Source: Branchiostoma belcheri
Taxonomy: Eukaryota; Chordata; Leptocardii; Amphioxiformes; Branchiostomatidae
Assembly (NCBI RefSeq): GCF_001625305.1
Contig: NW_017802858.1
Coordinates: 39,130-103,129 of the forward strand
Direction of reading: 5' to 3'
DNA length: 64,000 nt
Shown here: one piece after another, positions 44,195-56,159 of the stretch
Layout of the letters: every line of letters starts with the position of its first letter
Position numbering within the stretch: position 1 is the stretch's first letter
Program-made: the position numbers and the translations under genes
Notes under the pieces: generated by a model
Database searches by the model: none
What the model was told of the DNA's origin: nothing
What the model saw: the letters and a program-made list of their open reading frames with translations, nothing else

Positions 44195-44454
44195 TTACCT
44201 TGAATTTGTCTGTCATGCAAAATTGCTGATAAAAATCTTATCTAAATAAAATAGATTGCACTTTTCTATTTTCTAGGATTAAGTATTAAAATGCACAATG
44301 TTTTGACCATAACATGAAAAAGTGTAATTTGACTTTGAGTGTCTTCCTGAAGTATACAGTACCCTTGGGGGTTTGTATCACAGAGTTGTTCCGATATGAT
44401 AAGAGCTCCATACAGATGAAAGAGTTGATTATTGTTATGGGTTTGAGCTACATG

Positions 44455-44780
44455 GATAGATGAACAATATCTGTACATCACTACAATTCTTATCAATTTG
44501 CCCGTGGATAGAACATATAGGATACATTTGTAACTACACTAATGTATGTTTCAGAGTTGGCAAAAAGTTACAACTGACTAGTAGCTTTAAGATAACAACT
44601 ACAATTCCAACAAATACAACAACAACAAGCTGTAGTTGTTGCTCTTTTAAATATAGCAAGAGTGAGTTCAACTATAAGCAGTTAAAAAAGTTAACGAAAT
44701 TGATGGATAGATGAACACTATCTGTACATTACTACAATTCTTATCATTTTGCCCGTGGATAGAACATATATATGACTAAT
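44455..44780. repeat. Direct duplication, ~250-bp spacing
   Basis: AGATGAACAATATCTGTACA, CAATTCTTATCAATTTGCCC and GTGGATAGAACATATA occur at 44457-44520 and 44710-44770. Further copies of a TTACAACTGACTTGTAG palindromic block follow to 44915. Confidence 0.8.
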
Positions 44781-45759
44781 TGTATGTTTCAGCGTTTGCA
44801 AAAAGTTACAACTGACTTGTAGCCCAAAACACCAACTACAAGTTACAACTGACTTGTAGTTAAAAGCAAGTTGAAGTTGACTACAAGTTACAATTAACTT
44901 GTAGTTGCTGCTTTTTTATAGTCTATATAGCACAAAGAGTGAATTTAAACCTAACAAAACACTGTAGTTATAAAGTTGTACATTGACAAGACAAAAAATT
45001 AAAGGAAAATGTATATAATATTATAATACATTTGATTTAGTTTCCTACAGTCATACACATTGTAATGAATTGTTCTGCATTTGATGAGAGAGATTCATAC
45101 ATGTTGTAATTACGTCGTGCGTCAGAGCTCTCAATGTTCCTGATGCCAGACATTTGCAAGCTACGTTGTTGAGTCAAGAGCGCATATACCATTGACTCAT
45201 ACTAAAAAAAAACAGTTTGGCAAAATTTTCATGCATTCGGCATGTCCACTGTGGATCATGAAGGTTTCCAAGAAGCTGAATGCTTGCGGTCAGGAGGTCA
45301 AAACTCAAATGAATGTAACCTAGCGTGGCTGCATGTATTTGAGATGAGAGCAAGAGGTTTCAGAGGAAGAACCAATTCCAAGCAAAAAAAACTATAATAT
45401 ATATATATATATATATATTTTGTGTCTAAAAATAGCAAGAAAGTCCCAGATTATATGATTCCAAAGTACAAACTTTGATTTTCCCACTGTGCTTTGATAA
45501 CCCTGCGGAAGTCATAAAAGTCGCCCGTTTTATTTCAACTCCAGTCATAACAAGCATTGATGACTACGTACGTACTGTACAATCCTCCAGGAGATCATCA
45601 TAATAAAAAAAGCAGATGAGATTGCCCTGGCCTCGTGGTAGATTAATTTCCTCGCAGATCGATGCATTGATCCAGTTGTCTATTTAGCATAAGAATCCCC
45701 GGATGAGTCATCTGTATGACTGGTGATGGTGTTCGGTGATGTCAGCTTATTTTTTACAT

Positions 45760-46110
45760 GTAGGTGGAGCTCTTTGTTAAGCCCAGGGAAAGTGATAGGG
45801 TTTAGCTCACTGAAGAGCTACATTTTGTACTTTCTACGTATACTGGTCGTGACAGAGAAGACAGATGCTACAAATGTATGTACAGTATTTACGAGTTCAT
45901 TGTACCGGGAAATTCCCCTAGCTCTTTTTATTACATATACTGTAGATCGAGCTCTTTTTCTGTTAGTGATGGTTTTTGTTAAGGTGATCTCAATCCAGTT
46001 TTAGCTCGCTGAAGACCTACTCTTCCACTGGTCGTGACAGAGAAGACTGATGCTATGTACAGTATTTACACTGTACCAGGAAAATTCCCCTAGGTCTTTT
46101 TGGCAAGCAC
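45760..46110. repeat. Tandem duplication, ~190-bp unit
   Basis: GTTTAGCTCACTGAAGAGC, ACTGGTCGTGACAGAGAAGA, GTACAGTATTTAC and GGGAAATTCCCCTAG appear twice. Confidence 0.8.
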
Positions 46111-46262
46111 AATGAAGAGTGGACCACGGCTTAACGTCCCATCCTAGGGACTACAACCCTGTACAGTACTGTGCATGTCAAGTGAGTGACAACAGTCGGA
46201 ATTCAAACTCCGAACCTCTTGGTCCTGAAGCAGGGTCACTAAGCACTAGACTATAGGTACAC
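46110..46262 (-). mobile_element. Possible SINE relic
   Basis: TTAACGTCCCATCCTAGGGA and ATTCAAACTCCGAACCTCTT resemble the SINE body and B box in reverse order, followed by a decayed head. Divergence is high. Confidence 0.4.
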
Positions 46263-46328
46263 TATTTCAATAACATGATGTTGATAGCATTTGTGATTGT
46301 AATATTTGACCATCTTTTTCTATTTCAG

Positions 46329-46535
46329 AATGCAGTGATCGTCGCATTTCTGGAAACTGCAACTAGAAGACAACAACAACAACATCAGCGCAACAAAAGA
46401 TGCGGGACTTGTAAGCACTGCCACGAGAATTTGATGCTTGCCACACTAGTAGCTTCTCCAATTTCATCACAAAAACAGCAGTCTACAGTCTTGTCACAGT
46501 CAAATCCAGTGGAGTTTGTCACAAATCAAAAGTAG
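46329..46535 (+). CDS. Candidate exon or relic with CGTCKHC motif
   Basis: After TTCTATTTCAG the frame reads NAVIVAFLETATRRQQQQHQ, then RNKRCGTCKHCHENLM, and stops at 46535 (TAG). The RNKRCGTCKHC stretch resembles the start of a CXXC-type zinc finger, but the remaining cysteines are absent. It could be a terminal exon, a transposon gene remnant or chance. Confidence 0.25.
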   Translation, partial: NAVIVAFLETATRRQQQQHQRNKRCGTCKHCHENLMLATLVASPISSQKQQSTVLSQSNPVEFVTNQK

Positions 46536-46999
46536 CAACCTGTACAGATCATTGTTACATATACGGGTACCACATTAACATTGGACTCGGAAGCTATCTT
46601 CAAAGTTCATGACTTTTGACATTTCAACCCTGCCACACTTCCAGTCCTCAGTCAGTGACAGGATTCATTTGCTACACTTGACGTGATTCGCCACAAAAGT
46701 GACAGCCTGGTCGCCACAGACAGGGGAGCGTGGCAATCAGAATTTCCGCATTCGTCACTTTCAACGATCGCTTTCGAACTCAGAGACCCACCTGTTGTCA
46801 GAGTGCGTGACTTAAAACATATCAACACTGACAGAAAGTGATTCTTATCCAACCTTTCACCTCTACGTGGAGCTGCCGTGCAGGTTTCTACCCCTTTGGC
46901 CATTCCGATGGAGTCATAATTACAGTATAATTGTAGGCGAGGAGGGAGTGTGCCCTGAGGGTGGCAACAGTCACATGCATATGTAGCAGCTCACGTGGC

Positions 47000-47208
47000 C
47001 ACATTCATGTTGCAAAAACCTGACTCGCTACATCGGACCTGACTTCTTGGTCTCGGGACCTTGCAAAAGGAGATTCTGACTGTTTTTTTAAGACGTTTGA
47101 AGGAAGAAACTTTCGTTGGATTGTCCGAGATTGACCTTGGATTGTCCGTGAACAACCTTGGATTGTCTGTGACGGACCTTTGATTGTCCTTGACCACACA
47201 TTGAATGG
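47000..47208 (+). other. Possible 5' exon with short internal repeats
   Basis: Four to five copies of a ~25-base unit with TTGGATTGTCCGTGA end at AATG followed by GTAAGTATA, a consensus donor at 47209. No coding frame on the plus strand is recognised. It could be a first exon or just a small repeat next to a chance donor. Confidence 0.25.
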
Positions 47209-47299
47209 TAAGTATATACTACTAGTAAATGTGTACTAGGTATTGTTAGAACTGTGAACTGGTTTAATGTGCAAACTTGTGCCTTCCGTATTCTAATTA

Positions 47300-48170
47300 C
47301 CTTCGCCAAGAAGGTTATGTTTTCAGGGGCGTTCGTGTGTGTGTCTGTCTGTAAACACGATAACTTGAGTAGGTCTTGATGGATTGTCTTGATACTTGGT
47401 AGGTGGGTAGGGCTTGATGAGACCTCAAAATGATTAGATTTTGGGCCACCTGGCGGCTTGTCATGGTACTGCAGCAGAACTTCCGGTTTTGATATCTCAT
47501 GATCCAGACATGCTAGGGTGACGAAATTTGGATGGTAGATAGCTCTTGTGCTGGGGATGAAGTCACAAAAGTTTGAGCCCCCTAGTTGCTTGCTCTAGAA
47601 CTGCAGGGGGGGTTTAATGGACAAATGTTTAAAGGGGGATAACTCAAGAACCGATGGATGGATCATCGTGATTTTTGGTATGTAGGTAGCTTGAGTGATG
47701 CTTGGCATAATGATATTACAATTATGGAAATATGGATGTAATTTGCATAATTAATGAGGAAATTCTATTTATCAGCTGCATTCCATACTAGGAAGTTCAA
47801 GCTTGTGACATATGTTATTAAGAATGAGAGAAACACAGGCAGATATCAATTATGCAAATGAAGACTTAATTTGCATAATTAATGAGAAAATATTATAATT
47901 GCATAGTGGTAACTGCCTGGAATTTTATACTTGGGGTGTTTGAAAGTTAAGTTAAGGTGAACGTAATTAAACATAACTTATTCAAATAAGGACCTCATTT
48001 GCATAATTTATGAGAAAATGTCATGGCATTCTTTGTTAAGATAAGACTGCTTTTGGTGGAGAAAAGATCAACAGATATAATTCATGCAATTGATGATCCT
48101 ATTTGCATAATTAGGGGGATTAATATATAATTTCTTAATCATAAAAGCTAACATCATTTGGCGAAGGTAT
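47300..48170. mobile_element. Element with TACCTTCGCCAA inverted ends
   Basis: Starts TTACCTTCGCCAAGAAGG and ends TTTGGCGAAGGTA (about 870 bp). The inner part has repeated TTTGCATAATTAATGAG blocks. No coding region, no clear target duplication. Confidence 0.6.
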
Positions 48171-48299
48171 GAGATCGTGGAACTCTAGTTTGATTTTGAT
48201 TTGGTTTATTGAAATTGCAACCGTGCAACACACGTGGAACACAGGCAGCTGTTGTTGGTGTTGTGTCCCACACATAGAAACAAATACTGGACAGACAAT

Positions 48300-48440
48300 A
48301 CTTATTTTCACTAGAGTTAAGTGAGGAAAGTCGTGTAAAGTGCCTTTCCCAAGGGCACAAGGTCGGTGGTATGTCAGGACTCAAACCCGGGACCTCCGTT
48401 CCGAGTCGAGCACTCTGTTGTTGTGCCACACAACTCCACT
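48300..48440 (-). mobile_element. tRNA-derived SINE fragment
   Basis: GTGAGGAAAGTCGTGTAAAG, CCTTTCCCAAGGGCACAAGG and ACTCAAACCCGGGACCTCC, i.e. body and B box in reverse orientation, ending GTGCCACACAACTCC. Confidence 0.8.
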
Positions 48441-48444
48441 TAAA

Positions 48445-49920
48445 TTCATTTGTAAAAGACTTGGAGGTATGTTATAAAGAGTAGCAAGGGGGCAGTTTTT
48501 AGCCTGAGCACTTAAATGTATATAAGTATATAGGCAGGCAAGCAAGTGTCTGTATTTCAGGCTTGAGCAAAATATGGGCACAAGATAGTTATAGTTCAAA
48601 CATACATCTTAGCTTTGAAGATAATACTAGAGTCACTGGTTACGTCCTTTTCTTGTACAAAGAACAGTGTTCTCTTACAAGTTTCAGGCCAGTCAATGCA
48701 CTTGTCATAGGTAAGTCCAGGGTGTTTCCAGTAATTAAAGCTGTGTAATGTAGAGGTCATTAATTTGTTCCTTCTATTGATCTACGAAGGAATGAATTTA
48801 ACTGTCGCGTTTATTTCGTTTATTTTGATACCCTTTAGTCCATGACTAATATTCCAGGGTTCAAAACATATAACATACCAACATACTGACAGCAAGATTA
48901 AAAGAGAATGAACATAGTACATAATCATCACAAAGTATACGTTTAAACAAAACGGTCATGACTTAACTTAATATATACAACTTAACTTATGTACAACTGT
49001 TGTGGTCTAAACTTGGTGCAATGTGTTTTATTTATTTATTCATTTGCATCAGGCCCATGGCCCATATCAACAAACACATTACATACAATTATGTACAAGT
49101 TTGAGAAACTAACCCATAGAAGAACAATGAATTTTGAAAGTAGAAAAGTTAGAAAAATGGTGAATTCGAAGTGACAACACTTTAAAGTGAGTTGCACCGA
49201 CCCAGTCTACCATAACTAATGCATATGTCCTTGTTGTGTTCGACATTTTGTAAATAGACTATCGGGTATTTTGTAAAGCATGTCGTTGACATGGAGAGAT
49301 CTACATGTAATCACAGTTTACAATGCTGTCTTTGCCACTTGGTACTGATTTTATAAGTGCATGTTTGTGCAATTGTTTTTTTTTCATAGAACTTAGTGCA
49401 AAATCAGAAAGTACAATTACAAGTAAACAGGTCAAGCACCTGGTCAATTAATGACGCAAGTATACCAGTGACCTAGGTCAGTGACCTGTTCTTTGGACAA
49501 TTCAATGGACCTATCACATTATTACGTCACAGTTTGTTTACCTGTTTTAAAGAGAATTCTAGAACGGTCAGTTAAAGAATAAAGATCATTTCAAAGGTTT
49601 CAAAGTCAGGTATGTTTGATTTTTGCTGCATCTAGTTTTGTTGACACAGCATTACATGCCATATGGGTGATTTAGTTGTGACAGTAGATGAAAGTAGTAT
49701 ATGTACATGTAACACTACACAAACACACACACCTGTACAAATTATATAGATATTGATTGATGGCAAACTGTGACGTAATAATGTAACAGGTCCATTGAGA
49801 CAACAAAAGAAAAGGTACAGAAAAATGTAATACTGTCCTTTAACCTTAACAACTTACATGTAGTTGTATAGGTCTAAGACTTGATTAATCCATTCAAATT
49901 TTACAAATGGGAATTTAGAG
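48445..49920. other. No recognised feature
   Basis: AT-rich intergenic DNA. Only short frames without family features. Confidence 0.5.
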
Positions 49921-49924
49921 TCCT

Positions 49925-50640
49925 CAATGTATAGGAGATTGGAATCCCTATCTCCCCTAGGGGAGACTGGAATCCTCCTACTAGGAGAAATTGGAATCCT
50001 GATATTCAGATCCCAATTCAGTAGTAGAAATACTAGAACTCATAGATTGAATCGTTTTCACACCTCAACCAAGGACATTATACACAGAATATAATGTCCT
50101 TGCCTCAACCAATCTGTAGAATTCTGTTTTCTGATGCTGTTCATCCTCCACCATCACTTGATCAGTATGCTGTCACTTTGACTGGCTTGGTAGGGGGAAA
50201 GATTTCCCTTATATACCAAGTCACTAACAAACTGGAAAAACTGGATTTTGAGTCACTACTAGCCTCTGAATCTGATTTACATAATTCACTTACCTATGCT
50301 GAAACTGATTGAAAGTTTAGGTGTGAAATAACTCAGTCTATTTTCCCAAGCATTTTGATGCAATCAGAATTTCTCCTTTTAAAATGGGAGATTGTCCTGT
50401 AAGAAATCCCACTTGTCCTAGGACACATTGGAATCCCTATCTCCCCTTGGAGAATCTGGAATCCTTCAAGGAGAGATTGGAATTCAGACCCGTTTTGTAC
50501 AAAAAAACTTGAATTCCAGTCTCCCCTAGGGGAGATTGGAATCCCTATCTCCCCTAGGAGGATTCCAGATTCTCCTAGGGGAGATAGGGATTCCAATCTC
50601 CGGAGGATTCTGGATCCCCCTGGATTCCAATCTCCCCTGT
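49925..50640. repeat. Two blocks of palindromic GGAGATTGGAATCCC repeats
   Basis: Blocks 49930-49995 and 50380-50635 carry GGAGATTGGAATCCCTATCT, CCCCTAGGGGAG and the inverse. The blocks are on either side of ~380 bp with a small hairpin (50071-50101). Confidence 0.85.
50063..50112. repeat. 12-bp hairpin between 10-bp direct repeats
   Basis: AAGGACATTATA, seven-base loop, TATAATGTCCTT (50071-50101), flanked by CCTCAACCAA at 50063-50072 and 50103-50112. Confidence 0.85.
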
Positions 50641-50814
50641 GACATATACATGTAGGTTCACCATACTACAGTAACTGTGTGACAGTATATGATAATTTCC
50701 AAAGATTTTGGCTGACTGGGCAAGGCTGGAACGCAAGAGTCAGTATATCACTAATACCATTATCAACTTGTGACAGGAATTTTTTTGGTATGGCCACGAC
50801 CATAGGAATGTAAG

Positions 50815-51085
50815 GTGTGATCCACCCCCACAGTATGCCAGTTAGTAGGGTGGGCTATTTAGCATGCTCGAGGTGTGGCTCTCCTCAAACACGGGACCTC
50901 CATTTTACGTCCTATCCGTGGGACATCCCTAACCAAAACTAGGTACTCATTCACACCTGACTGAAGTGACGAAACTCATATCGTATCAAAACGTGCCTTT
51001 CCTAGAAGAGCACAACATTGGGACAGGTCAGGGATTCAAACCCAGACCCCCTTGATTCTTCGCCAAATACTTGAACATTACCAGT
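50815..51085 (-). mobile_element. tRNA-derived SINE, degraded
   Basis: Reverse orientation: GGTGTGGCTCTCCTCAAACA, GGACCTCCATTTTACGTCC, CTAGGTACTCATTCACACC, then a decayed B box (ATTCAAACCCAGACC). Same body as 60965-61325. Confidence 0.8.
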
Positions 51086-52091
51086 CAGTTCCATGTCCCT
51101 GTAAAGTATACATGTTGAATCATTTAACTCAAAATTTTGATTAAGAATTCTGATTGTGTCTGTTAATTAGCATAACGTGTCTGCTTCAGTATAATTCCCA
51201 TAGCTGTCAACTTGGCCATGTGAAAAATCAATTATGGACCTGTCGTAACTTTACGGTTTTGTTAATAACTTTTAAATATCAGAGTTAAAGTGGGGCGGTT
51301 CTCTAAATGTCAGTGGTTTGGCTTTAATTAAGACAAGAGAGTTGTGCAGCGAGTATTTAGCATGAAATCTTGAAAGTTCATCTGTGTCGGTAGCAGTCAG
51401 TATGAATCAAGGTTGGACAGTGACAATGTAATTTCCAACACAAGAAATTGAAGCCATATTTTTTTTAAAGACTGGAGTTGTACTGTCAAAAAAATTTGTT
51501 GTGGTTGAAACTACAGTTTAAACTTGCTTCATAAGTGTCTAAATTTGCAAAATGGATTTTCTTGTTTGTCTTTATCGTAATTATATAAGACCTGTGCACA
51601 CCAATTTGGTTTCTTTGTCAGATTTTTTTTAAAAATCAGAAGTGTGTGAGAGAAAGAAAAACAAAATGCCTTGACAAGACTTGAAAACTAATCTAAGTGG
51701 ACCCTTTATTAATTTTTTGTTGTTGTCCGTGTATAGAAAGGCTGGCACTGTTGCAAGAACTTCCCAACGTTTCAGATCGAATCACACTGACTCATACTCA
51801 CTATCCAGGATTTGATTATACTGCTGCTGTTGTCCCTGCCACAGGGGTCGGCAGCAGTCGGCTAGTGGTACTGAATCACAACACAGGGGTTAAAATCATC
51901 TTTATTTCAATATACATGTATATACAAGATGACTCATTGAAGTACACCTAGGCCAGCCCTTTATCTCATTAAGAGGAGGGCGCAAGGCAAGTAAAATGTA
52001 ACAAGTAACTGTGTGCATCGGACATTAAACTTTCAATTTAATTCTGAAGTTTACCTAGCCTGCACAGTCAATTGTTTTGGTCTCTGTATAG

Positions 52092-52196
52092 AAACGCTGT
52101 ACTGTTGCAAGAACTACCCAGGCAAAGCATTCTATGACAAAAACTGGAGTCATGACAGGAGCTTTAATCCTGAAGAGTTTACCTTTACCTGTACAG
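52092..52196 (+). CDS. Isolated candidate coding exon, unknown gene
   Basis: Between TCTCTGTATAG and GTGAGGTC the segment is 105 bases. It reads TLYCCKNYPGKAFYDKNWSH followed by DRSFNPEEFTFTCTG in a symmetrical phase 1-1. The peptide has paired cysteines and a charged aromatic-rich body and looks like real coding sequence, but I do not recognise the family. A degraded partial copy of its first ~28 bases follows another TAG acceptor at 51738. No neighbouring exon was found. Confidence 0.4.
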
Positions 52197-52546
52197 GTGA
52201 GGTCAGCACTACAGGTGGAAATAGGTCACGGGGTCAAGCACACCTACAGATGTCAAACAGTAGACAGAGCAAACAAACGGTGAAGGAAGGAAAACATGGA
52301 GCAAACTGATAAAGTGCAGCATGTTGTAGCCTCCATAGCCACTAGCATGCCAAAAACTGGGGGTGTTTCCAGGTGCTGTTTCCATGTTGGTTTTCTAGTT
52401 GGATTATATCCGAGGACCAACAAATTGAATTGCTACGGCCCGATGGCCTATTGTTAGCTACAGACAGAGCATGGCTAAGCAAGCTAAGATACAACCTAAA
52501 GCAGACTTTGTAAATATTTTTCCAGAGAAATACCCCAGCGTAACCT

Positions 52547-52954
52547 TAATCTCCAAGCAGATCTTTCGGTGGCTGCAAAAGACAGTATCAAATTGGCCAG
52601 GCTATATCCATTGCTCACCTGATGGCTTAGCTAGCCTCCATAGCATGCCAAAAACTGGGGGTTTTGGGGGTCTTCAGGGTCTTTGGGAGCTTTTATGTGC
52701 TATTTTCTGATTGCATATAGACCACATAGCCGGCCTGGTTGAATTACCATTTTTTTAACTGGGCTAATCAGAAAACAGCCGAAGACCACCAAACCCCCAG
52801 TTCTATAAGCCTGCTACGGAGGCTAATCAGAAAACAGCCGAAGACCACCAAACCCCCAGTTCTATAAGCCTGCTACGGAGGCTACCAATGGCTAATGGAC
52901 ACTCCTCTGGCCGATGAATACTGCCTTGCCACTGTATGATCTGCTTGGAGATTA
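52547..52954. mobile_element. Foldback MITE with a second MITE nested inside
   Basis: Ends TAATCTCCAAGCAGATC and GATCTGCTTGGAGATTA, inner GCAAAAGACAGTAT and TTGGCCAGGC as in the copy at 28745-28952. The long-TIR MITE at 52632-52884 interrupts it. Confidence 0.85.
52632..52884. mobile_element. Long-TIR MITE with duplicated right arm
   Basis: Starts TAGCCTCCATAGCATGCC; the right arm (AATCAGAAAACAGCCGAAGA to GGAGGCTA) occurs twice in direct tandem, ending at 52825 and 52884. It lies inside another foldback element (52547-52954). Confidence 0.85.
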
Positions 52955-53129
52955 GTATACCCTAGCATTCAAGTAGCCAGCAGGTCCCCTATATGCAGCA
53001 TGTAGTCTTTTTAAGCCCATGTTTTCCCTACTGTAGCCTTTCAGTCTCCCATGATAGGAGCAGGCCATACCAATTCTGTTTCTTGGTTCTTAGTACTAAG
53101 AAGATACATTAAGTACAGAATAAACAGTG

Positions 53130-53910
53130 TTTTATATACCTCAGTGGTTTTCAAAAAGCAGACAAACACAGTCACTATACACACACTACAGTAGAATACT
53201 GAATAATTTTTTTTTTCACAACTATTCGTTTTTACCTGAGCCAACATTTCGGTGACTGTCTGCCACCTTCGTAATGACTAATAGTATATTCTGGCTATAT
53301 TCTGTGCACTGGAGCTAGATCGATGTTACATGGTTCACTGTGCACTGAAGCTTGATGTCTGAAAATGTCTAGAATGGACGCCAGGAACCATGAACAAACT
53401 TGATATGGCCCAAGTGTACATATAGATTGCATCACAGCCCTACTGTAGTCTGCTAGACTTAACACAAGAAGTCACCGTTCCAAAAGTCCCATCGACCATG
53501 TAGCATCAGTCACTGTGGTTTTCAAAAAGCAGAGAAACATACTAAATATAATTCTGTAATTCACTACTTTTGTAGCAAACGTTCACAGTTTGAGAAAAAT
53601 GGACATGTTCACGGAACTATATATTCACTGTGGCGACAGGTGCAGGAAAAAGAAAGTCCAGGAATTATTTGTTAACTGTAATGATAAGTTCAAGGTACAG
53701 AAATGACAGTGAAAAAAGAGACCACAACAGTACAGTGAAAATATCAGGAATTACAGTAATTATACACACTTTGGAGAATAGATCATTAGATGCCAAGAAC
53801 CATGAACTAACTTGATATGGCCCAAGTGTACATATACATTGCATCATAGCCAGACTTCACAACACAAGAAGTCACCGTTCCAAAACACCCACCAACCATG
53901 TAGCATCACT
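53130..53910. repeat. Tandem duplication, ~390-bp unit
   Basis: TTTCAAAAAGCAGA, AACTTGATATGGCCCAAGTG and CACAAGAAGTCACCGTTCCA with ACCATGTAGCATCA occur in both 53150-53515 and 53520-53905. Confidence 0.8.
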
Positions 53911-54481
53911 GTTTGTATAGACACGCTGTTCGTCAAACCCACTGCACAAACACAAAAAAACGGCTTTAAACATTCCTGCGCCCAACTCCGTAACCGCTAG
54001 CAACAGCCAAAAACCGTAAAAATCCTTCAGAGCTGCCCGAAACCCCCACCTCGGACCTATGTGGGTACGTATACTGTGTCAACATACTGGTAGGGTAAAG
54101 AATTTTTATAGACTGTGGCAAGGTGTGGTGTTAGTGGCAGGATACGGGTGTTTGAACAAGACCCACTCTTCTCCGAAAAGCTGACAGAAGTTGTGCAAAG
54201 GAGTCACGATTCTTGAGATCCGTGGGGGACTTACTTTAGTTGTGTACTCTTGGGGCGGATGTTAACTTGAATGTGCGCACTTTTTTTGTCAAGTTTACCT
54301 GCAAGAAGGATTGCCAGTTTGTGGCTGCTATACTGGCTTCGGTGGATGCTCCTTTATTCGGAAGACTACCTTCAAAGTTTCTGTGGGATTTGTCTCCAAA
54401 TTTTCGGTGGTGACGATAAGTCGTAATTCCGAAGACGTGTGACGTTTGTCTTGGCCTTGGAGTCTTCAGCTCACTTTGCAA

Positions 54482-54910
54482 GCCGAGGATTCTTACTGTG
54501 GCATGGCTATTTCTCGCCGTGATTGTTTCTCCTTTTGAAGATTGTCATAATTCCGAAGACGTGTGGCGTTTGTCTTGTCTTCAGCTCACTTTGCAAGCCG
54601 AGGATTCTTAGTGTGACTACTTCAATTCTTGCTGTGATCGTTGCTCCTTTTGAAGATTGATAAGGAAGGAAAGACTGTGAAAGTTTAGGAGGGGGAATTT
54701 CACGGACAAGTCCAAGATTAAGAAGGACTGTAACTGTTTTGATTTTATCACTTTGGGAGCCGAGGATTCTTACTGTGGCTACTTCTTGCCGTGATTGTTG
54801 CTCCTTTTGAGGATCTTAAGAAAGGAAGGACTGTGAAAGTTTCTGAGTAAGGATTTCACGGACAAGTCCAAGATTAAGAAAGACTGTAACTGTTGTGATT
54901 TTATCCATCG
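54482..54910 (+). repeat. Tandem-repeat leader upstream of possible Slac2 exon 1
   Basis: Three imperfect units start at 54482, 54597 and 54759, each with GCCGAGGATTCTTA, a TTGCTGTGATTGTTGCTCC-like block and CTTTTGA. Units 2 and 3 also share a ~90-base tail (TTTCACGGACAAGTCCAAG). A related partial unit lies at about 54419-54481. The array runs into the ATG at 54911. Confidence 0.75.
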
Positions 54911-54975
54911 ATGGAGGACTATACTTACCTTCAGGCCTTGCTAGCAGGCGACCTGTCACGGTTACCAAGGTTACG
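54911..54975 (+). CDS. Possible first coding exon of the Slac2-like gene
   Basis: An ATG opens 21 codons plus two bases, MEDYTYLQALLAGDLSRLPR and on, then a good donor GTAAGATAAG. Its end phase (2) matches the exon at 56341, giving the in-frame join [16 protein letters not shown]. Vertebrate melanophilin and MyRIP start at the MGRK/MGKK methionine, so this would be an N-terminal extension, or an untranslated exon with a chance ATG. No protein similarity is recognised. Confidence 0.4.
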
Positions 54976-55360
54976 GTAAGATAAGGGCAATGCCGTCAGT
55001 TTTGCTGACATCTGAAACATTTTGATTCTCATGTGTACTGTTACTGTATCTTTGCCTGTCCACTATACTTTGTAAACATACATGTAGGGGGTTGCGTTTC
55101 TACCTTATATTGAAACTTTGAAACTTTATTTGAATAACGATTCGTCTTCCTGGTATTCACACACATTAGGCTATGACAAGAAATTATTTCCTTAAAACCA
55201 GCAAATTAAATTGTTGTGGCTTTACATAGTACTAGAAACTAGTACTAGAAAATAGCCCTTAAATGTGACCATATTCCACATTTCCCCATAACATATTCCC
55301 TGATTCTGTCCATCTGCCACACTGTCTCCTGCTACCCATTCCTTCCTTCCATCCCTCCAG

Positions 55361-55398
55361 CAGCCTTGAGACTAAAATGGGGCGCACCTCAAACCTGC
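55361..55398 (+). pseudogene. More degraded copy of the Slac2 start exon
   Basis: After CATCCCTCCAG the sequence CAGCCTTGAGACTAAAATGG matches the true start exon with a few changes, and the ATG (55377) reads MGRTSNLQ before the match is lost. It is the oldest of three start-exon copies in this 1-kb array. Confidence 0.7.
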
Positions 55399-55907
55399 AA
55401 CACATTCTCTCCTTCTTTCCATCCAGCAAACCTGAAGGAAGAATTAAATGTACACTGAGCTGTATCTCTCCTGTAACACATTCTTTTCCTTCTGTCCATC
55501 CAACACACCTGAAGAATTTAATGTACACTGAGCTGTAACTCTCCTCTACACATTCTCTCCCTCTCTCCATCTAGCACACCTGAAGGAAGAATTGAATCTA
55601 CACTAAGCTGTATCTCTCCTGTAATCCATTCTCTCATTCTCTCCAACATACCTGTTGTACACTGTATTCTATCTCTCCCGTGACACATTCTCACCTTCTG
55701 TCCATCTAACAATGCTATATCTTAAGAACTGATTGTACAGTGAGCTATATCTCTCCTGTAAAACATTCTCTCCTTCTTTTCATCTAGCACATGTGAAGGA
55801 AGAATTGACTGTACACTGAGCTGTATCTCTCCTCTACACATTCTCTTCCTCCCTCCATTCAGTACACCAGAACAAAGAATTATACAGTATTGGTAGTTAC
55901 ATGTTTT

Positions 55908-56030
55908 AAGTTAAAAGTTTAGATCCAACACAAAAAAAAAGTTCTCAGGAGTACTGAGGAAGACCGGAGAGGCTGGTCAAAAGCTCTTGGTGAGAGAACT
56001 GCTTTGTGTTGGATCTTAAGTTTTAACTTT
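55908..56030. mobile_element. 123-bp foldback element with CTGAGGAAGACC hairpin
   Basis: Arms AAGTTAAAAGTTTAGATCCA / TTGTGTTGGATCTTAAG and on to TTTTAACTTT. The centre holds CTGAGGA, the hairpin GACCGG-AGAGG-CTGGTC, AAAA and GTGAGAGAAC. A second copy is at 63210-63333. Confidence 0.85.
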
Positions 56031-56159
56031 AAACCTGAAGGAAGAATTGTATGTACACTGAGCAGTATCTCTCCTGTAGCCCATTCTCTCATTCCCTCCA
56101 TCCAGCGTACACTGTATTTTATCTCTCCTATAACCCATTCCCTCCTTCCCTCCCTCCAG

